A stretch of 64,000 nucleotides of DNA, from contig NC_089188.1 in assembly GCF_947507565.1 (NCBI RefSeq), positions 2,046,001 to 2,110,000 of the forward strand, given 5' to 3'. The DNA is from Oscarella lobularis. Taxonomy: Eukaryota; Porifera; Homoscleromorpha; Homosclerophorida; Oscarellidae. Made by a program: the position numbers and the translations under genes. The notes under the pieces are model-generated. The model had not been told where the DNA came from, searched no databases, and saw only the letters and a program-made list of their open reading frames with translations. Positions 1 to 11,724 of the stretch are shown piece after piece (the first letter of the stretch is position 1; every line of letters begins with the position of its first letter).

Positions 1-120
1 TGCGTGAAACGGCCTCGGACGTGTTTACTACTGTTTAGAGCTGTATCCGGCGCAGAACAGAAAATCCGCTCGCCTCACGATCATGCGACGATCGTCAGCT
101 CATCACTCGTTCCTGGCAAG

Positions 121-1500
121 ATGACCTCGAGTGCTATCGTTGCGTGTTTGCTCCTCCACGCGCTTGCAAACGCGAATCGAAATCGACGTTGGACGGCGAC
201 GCCCGCCGACGATCTCCAGCCCCTTTTCGAAGCTCGAACCGAAGGCTGGCTAGGCGGCGACGTCGCCACGTCGATTCCACTTGGAAACGATCGATTTCTC
301 TGGCTCTTTGGCGGCACAGTCATCGGGAAACGAGAAGGCGACACGCGAGTAGCCTTCAAAGGAATGCCCCATAACACCGTCGCAACGGTGGTACTCCCAA
401 AGGGAGCATCGCCAACCCAAAACGACGTGAATTTCTACTGGAGAACACGAAACGGCAAACCAACAGCAATATTCGAACCACCAAAAGCATCGGAGAACGA
501 CACCTTCTACTGGGTCGTAGCCGGTCTCAAATCGCGAGAAAGCGACGCCCTATTTCTATTGGCCCAGCGCGTGCAACACACCGATGACGAAAGACTAAAT
601 TTCAAAGTTCTAGGCTCGACGGCAATCGTGGTCAAAAACGCGACAGGCGACGATCCGACCACGTGGCAATACGAGTCGCAAGACATGCCGCCGTCGACGA
701 ACGGCACGGATTGGTTCGCGGCAATCTCCTACGCCGAATGCGTCGCATGTCCGGACGAAATCGCCGATGATTCGTTCTACGGCATCGCCGATTCCGTCTA
801 CTTGCTCGGACGAAACGAAACGTCGTCCGCGATTCTAGCACGCGCCAAACTCGACGATTTGATCCAATTCAACTACGATTCCTTTCAAGTTTACGCCAAT
901 ACGTCTTCGACGCCGGATGCGACCTGGTTGCCATGGCGCGATGTCATAGTAACCGGGCGCGGTCAACCCGTCGCTCTATTTCGTCCCGCTTTGGCCGAAT
1001 GCACGGTTTCTTATCATCGGGATCTCGAATTGTGGTACGTCGTCGCCGTGCGCCTCTTCGACTATCGCATCGACGTGTGGACGGCGTCGAACGTCACGGG
1101 TCCGTGGACGTCGACGCTCGTGTATGAGATTCCCACGCCGTGGCGAAATACCACGAAATATTTGAACTATGCGGCGAAGTCGCATCCGGAATTAGTCGCG
1201 TCGTCGTCCGACGAAATCGTTTTTTCTTATATGACCAATTCGTGGCGACTTGGCGTTCTGTTCGAACCGGACGAAGTTCGTACGTACGTGCCGCGATTCG
1301 TTCGACTTCGCTATACGGACGAATTGGCCGCTTGGGAACTGGTCGTCTTGATTATCGCGTTCGCTTTTGCGACTCTATTACTCGTCGTCGCGCTCGTCTG
1401 CCAGCGCGGCGGCGGCGGTGATGAAGAAGCCTCGACAGGCGGCAAGACAGACGGGAAAGAGGGAAGCGGTACCGGGTCAACTGAAGGTAATGACCTGTAA
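121..1500 (+). CDS. Single-exon type I membrane protein with a beta-propeller-like ectodomain, function unknown
   Basis: An intronless reading frame of about 460 residues. I start it at the ATG at 121, not at the earlier in-frame ATG at 10, because it then opens with a signal-peptide-like segment (MTSSAIVACLLLHALANA). The ectodomain has repeated W-L-F-G-G-like and Y-x-x-Y motifs and several N-x-S/T glycosylation sites, and recalls DUF4185 or five-bladed glycosidase-like propellers. That resemblance is by eye only. Near the C terminus lies one hydrophobic segment (about LVVLIIAFAFATLLLVVALV), followed by a short Gly/Glu/Lys-rich cytoplasmic tail ending at 1500. No catalytic signature is recognisable. 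I infer a plasma-membrane or secretory-pathway protein and assign no reaction. Confidence 0.7.
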   Translation: MTSSAIVACLLLHALANANRNRRWTATPADDLQPLFEARTEGWLGGDVATSIPLGNDRFLWLFGGTVIGKREGDTRVAFKGMPHNTVATVVLPKGASPTQNDVNFYWRTRNGKPTAIFEPPKASENDTFYWVVAGLKSRESDALFLLAQRVQHTDDERLNFKVLGSTAIVVKNATGDDPTTWQYESQDMPPSTNGTDWFAAISYAECVACPDEIADDSFYGIADSVYLLGRNETSSAILARAKLDDLIQFNYDSFQVYANTSSTPDATWLPWRDVIVTGRGQPVALFRPALAECTVSYHRDLELWYVVAVRLFDYRIDVWTASNVTGPWTSTLVYEIPTPWRNTTKYLNYAAKSHPELVASSSDEIVFSYMTNSWRLGVLFEPDEVRTYVPRFVRLRYTDELAAWELVVLIIAFAFATLLLVVALVCQRGGGGDEEASTGGKTDGKEGSGTGSTEGNDL

Positions 1501-1864
1501 ATTGATTTGTCTCCGTCGGGGAACGGCGACTGAGTTGGCGTGTGGCGCGCTGATTGATTCGTTCCGCTCTTCGCTGTTTTCCCTACGCGATGCGTTGTAC
1601 TGTACTGTACGGTTCTTGAGAGAAAGGGGTGACGGGTTAATGATTTTTTTTCGCGATTGGGGTCGTATCGTCGATGCGGTTGGGTAATTTCGCTCGGTAC
1701 TGCTGCTCATAATCAAACTCAAAACCGCAGCACTGACTGTGCGCATTGTCGTGATGGGCCCGTGGATTAGGTGAGGATTTCCTAACTGGGTTTAGTCCGA
1801 CGTTTTGGCCAGTGGGCCTGCATTGCAGTGTCGCTGGGCACGCTGTTGAGATCCACTTGGGGCA
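1501..1864. other. Intergenic, nothing recognised
   Basis: About 360 bases between the membrane orphan and the first sushi gene. There are short T-rich runs and the stretch TACTGTACTGTAC near 1600. I see no exon with consistent splice phase, no RNA gene and no repeat copy found elsewhere in the window. The promoter of the downstream gene presumably lies here. Confidence 0.4.
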
Positions 1865-4231
1865 GTGACGCAGAGACGCAGTATGACGTTGGGCTCATCC
1901 GGAGACTTTTCTCGGGTAAGCGCGCCATCTCTATTCACTGCACGTCGAGTACTGGTTCTATTTTTGACAAAGGAAACATTTTCTCTTCGCTCTTTGTTTC
2001 TCCTCGTCGCTGTGACGGCACTAGCTTCCTGCCTCGGTACGGTATGCGTCAGTCGATCGTTTTTCCTTTTGCGACGCCTCTCTCATTAGAATGCGATGAC
2101 CCTGGCAAGCCCCTTTTCAGCCACCGCCTCGGGAATCGCTTCGTTGAGGGCGCGTTAGTGGCCTATCGTTGCCGTTCCGGTCGTCAACTGATAGGCAATT
2201 CAACGATTAAATGCGTTTGTCGAGGCAACCGGTGCCAGTGGGACCGGGCACCGCCGACCAAGTGCATTCAATGTAGGGGCACGTGAAATTTAAATTGAGT
2301 GATGCATAATGTTTGTGCATATACAAAGCGTGCGAACATCCCTGTGACCTGCTGGAGAATGGATCGGTCCTCGTCGGCGACCATCAGAATTTTGGGCCGG
2401 GCGTTACGATTGACTATAAGTGTAATTCTGACTATTATCTAAGCGGTTCTTCGCGGAGCACTTGTCGCTGCTTTGGGTCGTCGTGTCGTTGGTTTCCGCC
2501 GCCACCCAAGTGCAAGCCAATGGGTATTTCCGTCCGTTGTCGGACCGTTCGTCATCGAATTTGCGTATTCTATTTTAGAATGCCCACCTCCAGGGAATGT
2601 GACTCACGGGCACGTTCTTGGTGATAATTACGGGCGAAATAACTGGATCGTTTTCCAGTGTTTCAACGGCTATCGTCTCAACGGATCGTCGCGTTCCCAA
2701 TGCAAATGCGACGATAAGGGATCGTGCTCGTGGTCGAAACCGATCCCATGTTGCATCGATTTGGGTGAGAAGGAAAGGAATTAATCTATTTATATGCTCA
2801 TCAGCATGTGTTTTCGTTGTCGATTACTATATACAGCCTGCAACGATCCAGGACCGTTATGCAACGGAACGAGAAGAGGACCGACTAATTATACCGCCGG
2901 AGGACACATTGAGTACTCTTGCAATCGAGGCTTCCACATGGTCGGCTCGAGCGAGAGTACTTGCTACTGTTTGCCTCACGTTTGCCACTGGATCCCCCCA
3001 AAGCCAGCGTGCACCAAAGGCAAGCCAGACAGTACTCGTCTCGCGTTGTAATTTCCTGATCAGTGTTCACCTTATCAGGATGTAGAAAACCGCGCGTTTC
3101 TCCCTATTGTCACGTCGACGATAGCATGGGTTACAAACCGGGTAGCATTCTTAAATTTCGCTGCCAAAACGGCTACTTTCAACACGGAAGCAGTCACAGT
3201 GTGTGCGAGTGTCGAGGCGTCGATTGCACTTGGTCACATTCTCCGCCTCGATGCATTCATCTTCGTAAGAACGAATTATTGGCTAATAAACGGCTCTTTG
3301 ACTTTTGACTTTCCCTGCGGGTGCACTTAGGCTGTCGGAAGCCTCCCAAACCTCGCTTCGGCCATAGGCGGGGTCTGAAATACGACGTCGGACAGACCGT
3401 AATTTTGAGCTGCTATCCGCAGTATATCTTGAGAAGGGACAGCGAAAGCACGTGCAAATGCACGGGGAGAAAGTGCAATTGGTTTCCACCTGTAACGGAC
3501 GATGCTTGCATACCTGGTACGCGTGCAGACGAACCGCGAATTATTTCGAGATTCTTGTCCTTTTTTAGCGGCCTGTCCTAAACCGCAGCCTCTCAGGCAC
3601 GGCCTTGTCCACGGGAGTTTGTACAGCGTCGGGCGAGAGGTCACATACGAATGCGTATTGCCGTACGCGCTCGGACAATCTGCCGTCGGCGTCAGCGTGT
3701 GTCAGTGCGATTACGAACGCAGAGTTTGCGAGTGGAAACCGCCGCCACCCACTTGCAAGCTTCTAGGTGAAATTCAAGACTTTCCTCGCTACCATATGTA
3801 GGCTAATGTTTTTTACTGTGATAGTATGCGGAAAACCTGTCGTAGCGAACGGCGACGTTCGCGGCGACGACTGGTCGTGCGGTAAACGAGTATCAGTTCA
3901 ATGTCATCGCGACTACAGGCCGAGTCACACCCAATGGAGTACGTGCCATTGCTACGAGGGTTTGCCTCGCTGGTCTCCCGTCTTGGCGCGGTGCAACCCG
4001 ACGTCGTCGTCCCGCGAGTCTTACTTGGGTGGCGAGTCGTCGACGTCCGGAGACTTGGACTGCGGCGAAGCGCCGACCGTTCCGTTTTCTACCAAAGAGC
4101 AGACGGGGACGAGGACGGGCGACGTGGTGACGTACGAGTGCTGGTACATGTATCGTTTGAGCGGGTCGAACCGACTGGTGTGCCGAGATGGTAAGTGGGA
4201 CGGCGATGTGCCGACGTGCACGCGCGACTGA
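1865..4231 (+). CDS. Secreted protein of nine sushi/CCP domains
   Basis: Nine exons can be joined: 1865-2036, 2090-2272, 2329-2523, 2579-2764, 2837-3031, 3079-3264, 3331-3516, 3569-3766 and 3825-4231, giving about 635 residues. All eight introns are phase 1. Exon 1 ends in a signal-peptide-like core (SLRSLFLLVAVTALASCL). Exons 2 to 8 each encode one CCP module, and exon 9 encodes two plus a Ser-rich linker. Most modules end in an unusual C-x-C-x(4,5)-C-x-W-x(n)-P-x-C signature, not the usual C-x-x-x-G-x-W-x-P-x-C; the last module is canonical. CCP modules normally bind proteins or glycans in complement, adhesion and matrix. No membrane anchor is seen, so secretion is inferred. The true start could lie upstream of 1865. 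Confidence 0.8.
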
Positions 4232-4452
4232 ACGATTGTTAAGGGGAACGAGACAATTTGATTCATCACCATATTCAGTTCTAGATAATCGCACGCAGAT
4301 TAGCGCGGAAGTGCTTTTTAGACAGACCATTACAAGCCAACGGAGACGTGCTTTTGTGAAGGCACTGTTTCCGGATTTCTTCGCAATTCACTGTTGCCTA
4401 GATTCGCAGGATAAATTAGACCCCGACGAGTAATCGCACTCATTTGGTAGTG

Positions 4453-5368
4453 ATGGCCGGTGTCGTGTTTTTTCTTATCGCGCCTGTACTTTTGTGTGTG
4501 CCACCGTACTGTTCGGAAAATGGCTCCCGCTACGGAAGTTTTTGTAACCATGGTCTTGGTCAGTGCTCCCCCGTAGGTCACTTCCAAGTAAATGATTTAG
4601 ATTGAACAGTAGGAGTGACTCTAGCGATGAATAACGGCAGTGTAGTTGATATTGAATGGAACAAATCTGGCAATGCCAGCATAGATGCCAGGACTTGTTC
4701 GCCGGTTCGATACTGCATTGAGGGTCAGTGGGGCGGAACAATACCTAATTGTCATCTTGGTACGATGCCACCTGACTGGGAGTTGAATAATTGGATTGAG
4801 ATGGAATTAAATTACCTAGTTCCGCCATGGAGATCGCTGTCTCCGCCGTCGTTTGGCGCGAGCGAGCTCTCGTCTTACTACGGCTACTGTCATCTGGTAT
4901 GCCAATGTGATCATGATAAGCCGTTCACTTGTAAGGACTTTAGGAGGCTTGTAGTAGTTTGTGATCGGAACTAGTTGTGTAGGCAAGAAGAACGGTGCGG
5001 AAGACGGCAACGATTCCGACGAGTCGGAGACGGAGGAGTGTGAGAGCGATTGTGAATTTTTCCGCAAGAGTAAGAAGAGAAAGTCAAAGTGTCGCGGTGA
5101 CTATAGTGATGATGACAAGATGCCAAAATGCAGACAGTATGATGACATTTTATCGTCATCTGGTTCCGAATCCGAATCCGATACAGGCGAGAACACCCGC
5201 CGATGTATTCGCCGTTTAATGCGGGGAGCCGCTTTGGGCGACATCAGTGCCGTACACGACGCTCTTGTCTTTGTAATAAAGTCCGCCCGAGACGAGTTTC
5301 GGAGAAGATTTCCTGAAAACGACTTTGATTTTGGCGGCAATAACGATTTGTCTGACAGAGAGGAGTAG
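4453..5368 (+). CDS. Small secreted CCP protein with an acidic Ser/Asp/Glu tail
   Basis: Three exons with phase-1 junctions: about 4453-4543, 4610-4930 and 4983-5368 (about 265 residues). The N terminus is a clear signal peptide (MAGVVFFLIAPVLLCVPP). Exon 2 carries the C-terminal half of a CCP module (RYCIEGQWGGTIPNC). Exon 3 opens C-K-K-N-G-A-E-D and continues through an acidic, Cys-containing, Ser-rich tail. The exon 1 donor is the weak point: GT at 4544 and at 4558 both keep phase 1. Architecture and the junction sequence (Cys, then basic, then acidic/Ser) parallel the next gene, so the two look like tandem paralogues. Function is unknown; an extracellular matrix or Ca-binding role is speculation from composition. 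Confidence 0.6.
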
Positions 5369-5657
5369 ATTTTCTAGAGGTAATCTAATAACACAATTTG
5401 AACTTCTACTAGCAGACTCCGTTGCCGGACGCTTTGCTTGACGTTCATCTTATCACGAAACAACGAGGTCAACGACAAAGTACAAATTGATTTAATGAAG
5501 GAGAATGAGACTTTACCTACTGGGTGGTCTATTGCTGCGAAGTTACAGAGTAAGGACGGGAAGATCTCTACTTGTAATTGATTTTCTAGACGAGCCAGCC
5601 TCTCTATAAGTGAGCCGGAGATCGATCTTTGCTCTTTCATCAGTCTACCGTCCAACC

Positions 5658-7053
5658 ATGAAGGCCGTCTATGCTGCAGTCTTGTTTATTGGCATATTCG
5701 GCGCTTTAACTTCAGCGACCCTCTTTCGAAAGAACTTCTTTCTAAAGACCTTTCGAAACGTGAAGACTCAGACCTATTGCGCTCGTCCCTCGTATCCGTC
5801 GTACGGCTACGCGTATGTGAAGGACAAAACGTGCACCTACTATTGCTATCCTGGCTACACATTGGTTGGCTATAAGGTGCGCTACTGCATTGACGGGCAG
5901 TGGAAAGGAACGGTGCCACGATGCACCGAGTTGAGAAGTGAGTCACCGCTGATGGTCGTAGTAGATATTTTTGGAACTCCTGTTTATAGGATGCCTGCAA
6001 TCTCTGCCTCCTCCGCAGTACGGCTGGGTAAGCTACAGAAACAACAACAACGAGGCTCTTTACTACTGCCACCAAGGCTACAGTCTTGTTGGTCCTTCAA
6101 GAGTTCGTTGTTTTGATGGCAGATGGGAAGAAGCGGCTCCATCATGTACGTAAGCAGAAGGAGGGAAAAGCTGTTCACACGGCTTTGCTTCGCTAGTAGT
6201 ATTTTTTTCTCGATGCCACAAAGAGTAATTGACTTTTTATTTAGGTCGCAAAAGACGAAACAACGATAGCGACAGCGATTCCGACTCTGACGACTCAGAC
6301 AGCGACTCTGATGACTCAGACAGCGACTCTGACAGCGACTCCTCTGATAGTGACAGCGACAGCAGTCGCGGTCGTCATAGCGACAGCAATGATTCCGACA
6401 GTGATTCCGGTTCAGACAGCAGTCGAAAAGGATCTGACAGTGACAGCAGCCGAAAGGGTTCCGACTCTGACAGCGACAGAAGCAGCCGAAAGGGTTCTGG
6501 ATCTGACAGCGACCGAAAGGGTTCCGGATCTGACAGCGACGGAGGACACCGAAACGGTTCTGGATCTGACAGCGACCGAGGACACCGAAACGGTTCCGGA
6601 TCTAATAGCGACGGAGGCAACCGAAGAGGCTCCGGATCGGACTCCGACCGACTGAGTGACCACGGAGGAGTCTACAGAAAGCATTATCGTCGTAGTGCAT
6701 ATGACGACTGGACCGACGACGACGATAACGATGTCACTTTTTATGGCGAGGATAATGATACTGATAACGAAGCCGGTCAGTACTACCCCCCTGAATCCTA
6801 CGAGGTGGTCGAACATGAAGTGCAAGACAAATTCATTCCCGAAACTGATGAATCCGACCATGATGGCTACGGGTCCGACGACGAATCGTACGACGACGGC
6901 AGCGATGACGACAGTGATAACGACCATGACGGCAGTGATAACGACTCGGACCATGACGACCACAGCGACAACGACTCGGACCATGACGATGTCAGCGACG
7001 ACGACGACAGCGATGACGACCGTGTCAACGACCGTGTCAAATATTATTACTAA
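5658..7053 (+). CDS. Secreted CCP protein with a long Ser-Asp repeat tail (dentin-sialophosphoprotein-like composition)
   Basis: Exons 5658-5937, 5990-6145 and 6245-7053 join in phase 1 to give about 414 residues. The signal peptide is MKAVYAAVLFIGIFGALTSA. Exon 1 holds one CCP module (CIDGQWKGTVPRC) and exon 2 a second (CFDGRWEEAAPSC, its last Cys split by the intron). The remaining roughly 270 residues begin RKRRNND and are dominated by S-D dipeptides, then by S-D-R-K-G-S-G repeats, then by a D-rich end. Such SD tracts are usual casein-kinase (Fam20C-type) targets in vertebrate SIBLING proteins and bind calcium. Homology to those is not implied, because low-complexity SD tracts arise repeatedly. 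I infer a secreted, possibly phosphorylated polyanion held by its CCP modules. Confidence 0.75.
6262..6650 (+). repeat. Coding Ser-Asp tandem repeats
   Basis: In-frame repeats inside the preceding gene. First come 6-base AGCGAC/TCTGAC units, then 24-30 base units encoding about G-S-D-S-D-R-x-x-R-K/N-G-S. Because the unit length is a multiple of three, other frames on both strands also stay open here; those readings are artefacts of the repeat. Confidence 0.85.
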
Positions 7054-7273
7054 CTAACTAACGAATCAAAAAATTTCACTCTTTTTTTCGTGTGTGTCGT
7101 GCGTGTCGTGTTACATAAAAGTTCACATGAAACCCACGCATCTGCACAAGTCACTTCCGGAAGCTTTTCCTGCCGTATACGGGTGTCTCTTTTCGACGTC
7201 ATCCTTCGGAAGTCCTTCCGTACGTTCTTTTACTAACTTCTTTCCAATTTCCTAGCCGAGTAGACGCTAACGC

Positions 7274-10200
7274 ATGGCATCCACCGGTGGAAAATCGATC
7301 GTCCAACAGATGACGTCTCGATTCGAGTCGTCATCGGGCGTCTCGGAGAAACGGGGATTCGGCGGCTCGACGACAATCCGATCAAACGTCACCCGAAAGG
7401 CGAAAACGACCGCGCCCCCGTCGCGCGAAAAGGCGAAAGTCGTCGTCGTTTCGTGCGCGGCAAAGCCTCCATTGCCGAACAAACCAGCAGCGTCAAAACA
7501 GTTGACAATAACGTCGAAAGGGACAGCGACGGGAAAGACGACGGCTGCGACGTCGCCGTCGTCGTCGTCGTCGCCGATCGCCGAAAACGATTCGAATCGT
7601 CGCGTCGTAAGCCAGATCCGGCGTCTCAAAGAAAAAGGAGAAACGACTGTAGGAAAAAAAGCGGCGACCCCGCTGACTCCGGAAGAAGGCGGAAAGGCCG
7701 TGGTGACCGTTCAGGTACTCTACGCCTTTTCTTAGGGTTTGGGAAGAGCGTTGCGCTCGCTATCTGCCTGTAGGGCATGGGGGGTGTGCGTGGGTTCGGT
7801 TCTGCCTGCAGTCAGGGGGGGAAAAGAGCTTCGCGGTGGGGCGCGCGCGTGCGCGTGCAGACATCGAATTCGTACAAGATCCCCGTTGATGAATGGATGC
7901 GCAAATCGATGATGTTTCGACGAGCGACGCGGAAGAAAGTTCCGCCCGGGTGTTTGAATTAGCGCGTTTATATAGCGTTCGTATCCTTTCGTCGCTACAA
8001 AAACACGCGAACTCGTCATAATAGCGTCTCTTTTTCGTCTCGCACAGCTTCGATCGAAAACGGCGAAAGGAATCGCCGCCGTCGCGACGTCCGAATCCGA
8101 TCGCTCGCAAGCGAGAGTACGTACACACACACGCACACGCGATCTTTGTTTATACTCGTTCTAATGCAATTTCTGATTGTAATTCAGAGCGGCGCCGGCG
8201 ACGCACTCGAAATGTCGGCGCCGAAGAAACGATCGTCGGTCGTCAGCCAACTCGTGAATCGATTCGAATCGCGCGAACGCGAAGTGCGTCAAATAAGCCA
8301 ACTCGAAAGGCGCCAATTGCGGAAGATGTCGGACACCGGATTGCCTTCGTCGTCGTTAGCCGACGGCAACGTGAAAGGTCATCCCAATGTACTGCGCATG
8401 CATTCCGATTCGAGCGTCAGTTCGTCGTCGTCCCGGAAGTCGTCCGCGGATGTGTCGTTTCGCTATTTGCGGTCGCCGACTCCCGTAGGTGATGCCATGC
8501 CCACTGTGACGGAACTGGGTCAGGAAAAAAGGCCGGATGTCGTTGAGAAAGTTGAGAAAGTTGAGAAGGAGCGTCAGCCCTCGCCGGGCGCGTCTCTGTA
8601 TGAAGACGTTACGATGACGAAGGACGACGATGCGACCAAAGTGACGACCGATTGCATTTACGAAGATCTGACTGACACTACGTCAAAGGCGGAGGAGACT
8701 GTGGTGAACGGGAATATGACGTCGCTCGATTCGAAGACGATGAAAAATCGTCCCTTGCCTTCGCTTCCTCCTGACGGCGGCGGGACGGAGTACGAAGCGT
8801 TGCCCGCCGCCGCTGCCGAGAAAACGACGAGCGGCGAGCCGAGAAAGTCGATTTTCAGTCGAATCAAGAGACGAATGGCGGTGAAGTCGACGAAGGGAAG
8901 CGAGAAGAGAAACAGCAAAGGAAGCGCCGGCGGCGGCGGCGGCGAGAAACAGACGAAAAAGCACTCGTACGTCGAAGTCGATCTTCCCTGTGGCAACAGC
9001 GACGACGACAACGACGCTCTTGAATTAAAATCAGAAGACGAGACGCCGGAGCCGGAAGACGTCTACGACGACGTCGTCGTCAATCCGACGCAAGGAGGAG
9101 AAGAAGTCACGATCAAAGTCGAGGACGTCGAGGACGTCGATTCGCCCGACGTCTACGAAGACGTCGACGACGTGGAGGAGAAGGGCAAACGATTGCGCAG
9201 TCCCAGTCCGCCTTCGAGTCCCAAGCCCGAGATGACGAAGAGAACGTCGTCGGCGTCGTTCAACTTGTCGTCGGTGGAAGGGAAGCTGGCTCCGGAGGAC
9301 GTCGGTCGCGAGCGTTCATCGACGTATCCCGGCAGCGAGACGTCGTCAATTGACGAGAGCGTGTATGAGACTCCCGCTGATCTGTTGCACGAGGAGGTAG
9401 GTGGCATTCTCACTGGAAATCAAATCTCTACTCTTATTTCTCTTTAAGTTGGTTGTTATTGGGTTTGCTGACGCCCTGTGGGATTACGTTTCGAGTGAGT
9501 CCGACGAGCTCTCGTTTTCAGCCGGCGACACGATTGCCGTCACGGAGATGACGGACGAGGAGTGGTGGGGCGGATTTATTGAGGATCGTCAGGGATGGTT
9601 TCCAAAGAACTACGTCAGGGTGAGACTTTGTTCTATGGGGGAAAAGTGACCTTTGGGCATATTTTGCCTCTCAGATGAGAGTCACCGATTCTGGGGCCAC
9701 GCACGAGGCGTCGTCTTTGAGCAAGAGATTTTCCATTCGTCGTAAGAAATTGTCGCCGGTCGAGATGAGAGGCAAAGTGCTGGAGGAGATACTCGGCACC
9801 GAACGGGATTACGTCAGCCACCTATCGGATATCGTACAAGTAATTTGATACCAGTAATCATTGCAGCTAGCGTATTCTTTTCTTTTCTTTTAGGGTTACC
9901 TTGTTCGCTGTCGACAGAATGATACTCTCTTTCCGCTCGATCTTCTTCAGCTGGTGTTCTGCAACGTCGAAGATTTGTGTCAGATGCACACGGGATTGCT
10001 AGCCTCTTTGGAAGAATCTGTTTCACCGGAGAACATGTACGATAGCTGTATTGGGCACTGCTTTGTCGAAATTGTGAGAAATCGTATATATGGTTGTGCT
10101 AAAAACGTTTTCCCAATCTTTCTTGACCGTTCAGGAGGAAAAATTTCAAGCCTACTCAGAATACTGCAATAATCATCCGGATGCTGTGGCCAAGCTTGCT

Positions 10201-11480
10201 GAGTTGCAGTCAATTCAGAATTATAAATTTTTCTTTGAGGTTCATTGTTGTTTTCTCTCGTATCTTTCTGTACCACGTCACTTGTTTTTTTTAGGCGTGT
10301 AGACTGTTGCAGAACATGCAGGAGATTTCCCTCGACGGCTACCTTCTCACTCCAGTGCAGAAAATCTGCAAATATCCGCTTCAGCTTTCCGTGAGTTTAG
10401 AGGGGGGAAAGTGTCGTCGAGAAACGAACGGCGTGTTTTTCCATAGGAACTGCTGAAGACGACGCCGGAAAGTCATCCTGATCACGAAAAAATTGTCGCT
10501 GCAAAAAGCGCAATGAGCAACGTGGCAGTGATGATAAACGAGCGAAAAAGAAGATATGAAGGGCTGCACAGAATCGCCAAGTGGCAGGTAACAATTGAAG
10601 GATGGGAGGTACGTCATTGAACTCGCACTTCTTCTTCTAAAATAAGAATACGGTTCTTTTCCTAGGGGGAAGACGTCATCGTTCGGAGCAGCGATTTGAT
10701 TCATTCGGGCGAGCTGAATAAAATATCTAAAGGCCGTTCACAAGAGAGGAAACTGTTTCTGTTCGATAACCAGTTGATTTATTGCAAGAAGGTGTGTATG
10801 ACTATACACAGCTTGCGTGCATTAGCGTTTTTTTGTCTTGTAGGAACTTCTTGGAGGTCTTCAATATCGCGGTCGACTTGATATGCGAAATTGTGAAGTC
10901 ATCAATTTGAAGGATGGCGAAGGTGAGTTGTGTGTTTCTCTGCTTTGGTGTCTTGCGACGTCTTTTTCAGGACTTCATGGCAGTACGCCGGTGAACAACG
11001 CTTGGAAGATGAACAACGTGAAGAAGAACAAGTGGTACGTACTGTACACCAGAACGCCAGAGGAGAAGTCCAAGTGGATCAAGGCGTTTGCTGAAGAAAA
11101 AGCGCGAATCGAAGAAGATGAGGAAACAGGTAGGAAATCTCACGGCACCTGTGTCGATTACCGATATGCTTTTGTTTCTTTTGAGGCTTTTCTGTGACTA
11201 AGACGAAACGTCAGGCAATCATGAGTCAAGCTAGAAAGATAAAGGGAACGATGAAGGGGTTGAAACAGAAGCCCTGTAAGATATGACGTAATTTGAAAGG
11301 GGCAGTATTTTTTACTGTTTTTCAGTATCAAAAGCGGCCATTCTTCAACCAACAACAATCATGCACTCACAGGGCACCGTTAAACTGCCCAAACCGGTTT
11401 CATCGGCTGACTTTGGCATGGGCAAAGCGAAGAAGAAGCAGCGCAACAAGCTTCCCAAAAGGAAAGATTTGACCACGTGA
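7274..11480 (+). CDS. SH3-DH-PH Rho guanine nucleotide exchange factor, Asef/collybistin family
   Basis: I could join 16 exons to about 1068 residues, beginning 7274-7714, 8048-8116, 8188-9396, 9449-9619 and 9675-9839, and ending 11326-11480. The long N-terminal region is Ser/Glu-rich and carries repeated acidic tyrosine motifs (YEDV, YEDL, YDDV, YEDV, YETP). An SH3 domain follows ([15 protein letters not shown] ... GWFPKNYV, exon 9449-9619). Then come a DH domain ([16 protein letters not shown] through [16 protein letters not shown]) and a PH domain ([16 protein letters not shown] ... [10 protein letters not shown]). The order SH3-DH-PH and the PH sequence match ARHGEF4/SPATA13/ARHGEF9, which load Rac1 or Cdc42 with GTP. 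The SH3 probably autoinhibits the DH, as known for Asef. The C terminus is Lys-rich. The intron 7715-8047 is long for this locus and shows nothing else. Confidence 0.88.
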
Positions 11481-11724
11481 ATTCGGTAAACGGGTCCCTT
11501 ATATTTAACATCGTCTTAGCGTTTGTACAGACTTATGATGGACTTGCTAGATCGAGTACTTCTAATGTAGGTTGTTCCCTCGCTGCCGTTTTCACCTGAT
11601 GATAAATTTATGGTCAATATAAGTGCGTTTCAAGGGGCCCCAAGCATAAGAGGCCAGTCTACGCGGCGAGCCAGGTAGACATTATTAGCATTATTATTAA
11701 ATCAAAGAACAACTCTATTTATGT

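Noticed and set aside
4-120. N-terminal extension of the first gene from the ATG at 10
   Set aside because: It would bury the signal peptide that begins at 121; more likely 5' UTR that happens to be open.
5101-5340. Minus-strand frame across the acidic exon of the second CCP gene
   Set aside because: Shadow of a Ser/Asp-rich coding exon.
6375-6984. Minus-strand and plus +1 frames over the SD tract
   Set aside because: Complement or shift of the Ser-Asp codon repeat; hydrophobic nonsense (V/I or L/S runs).
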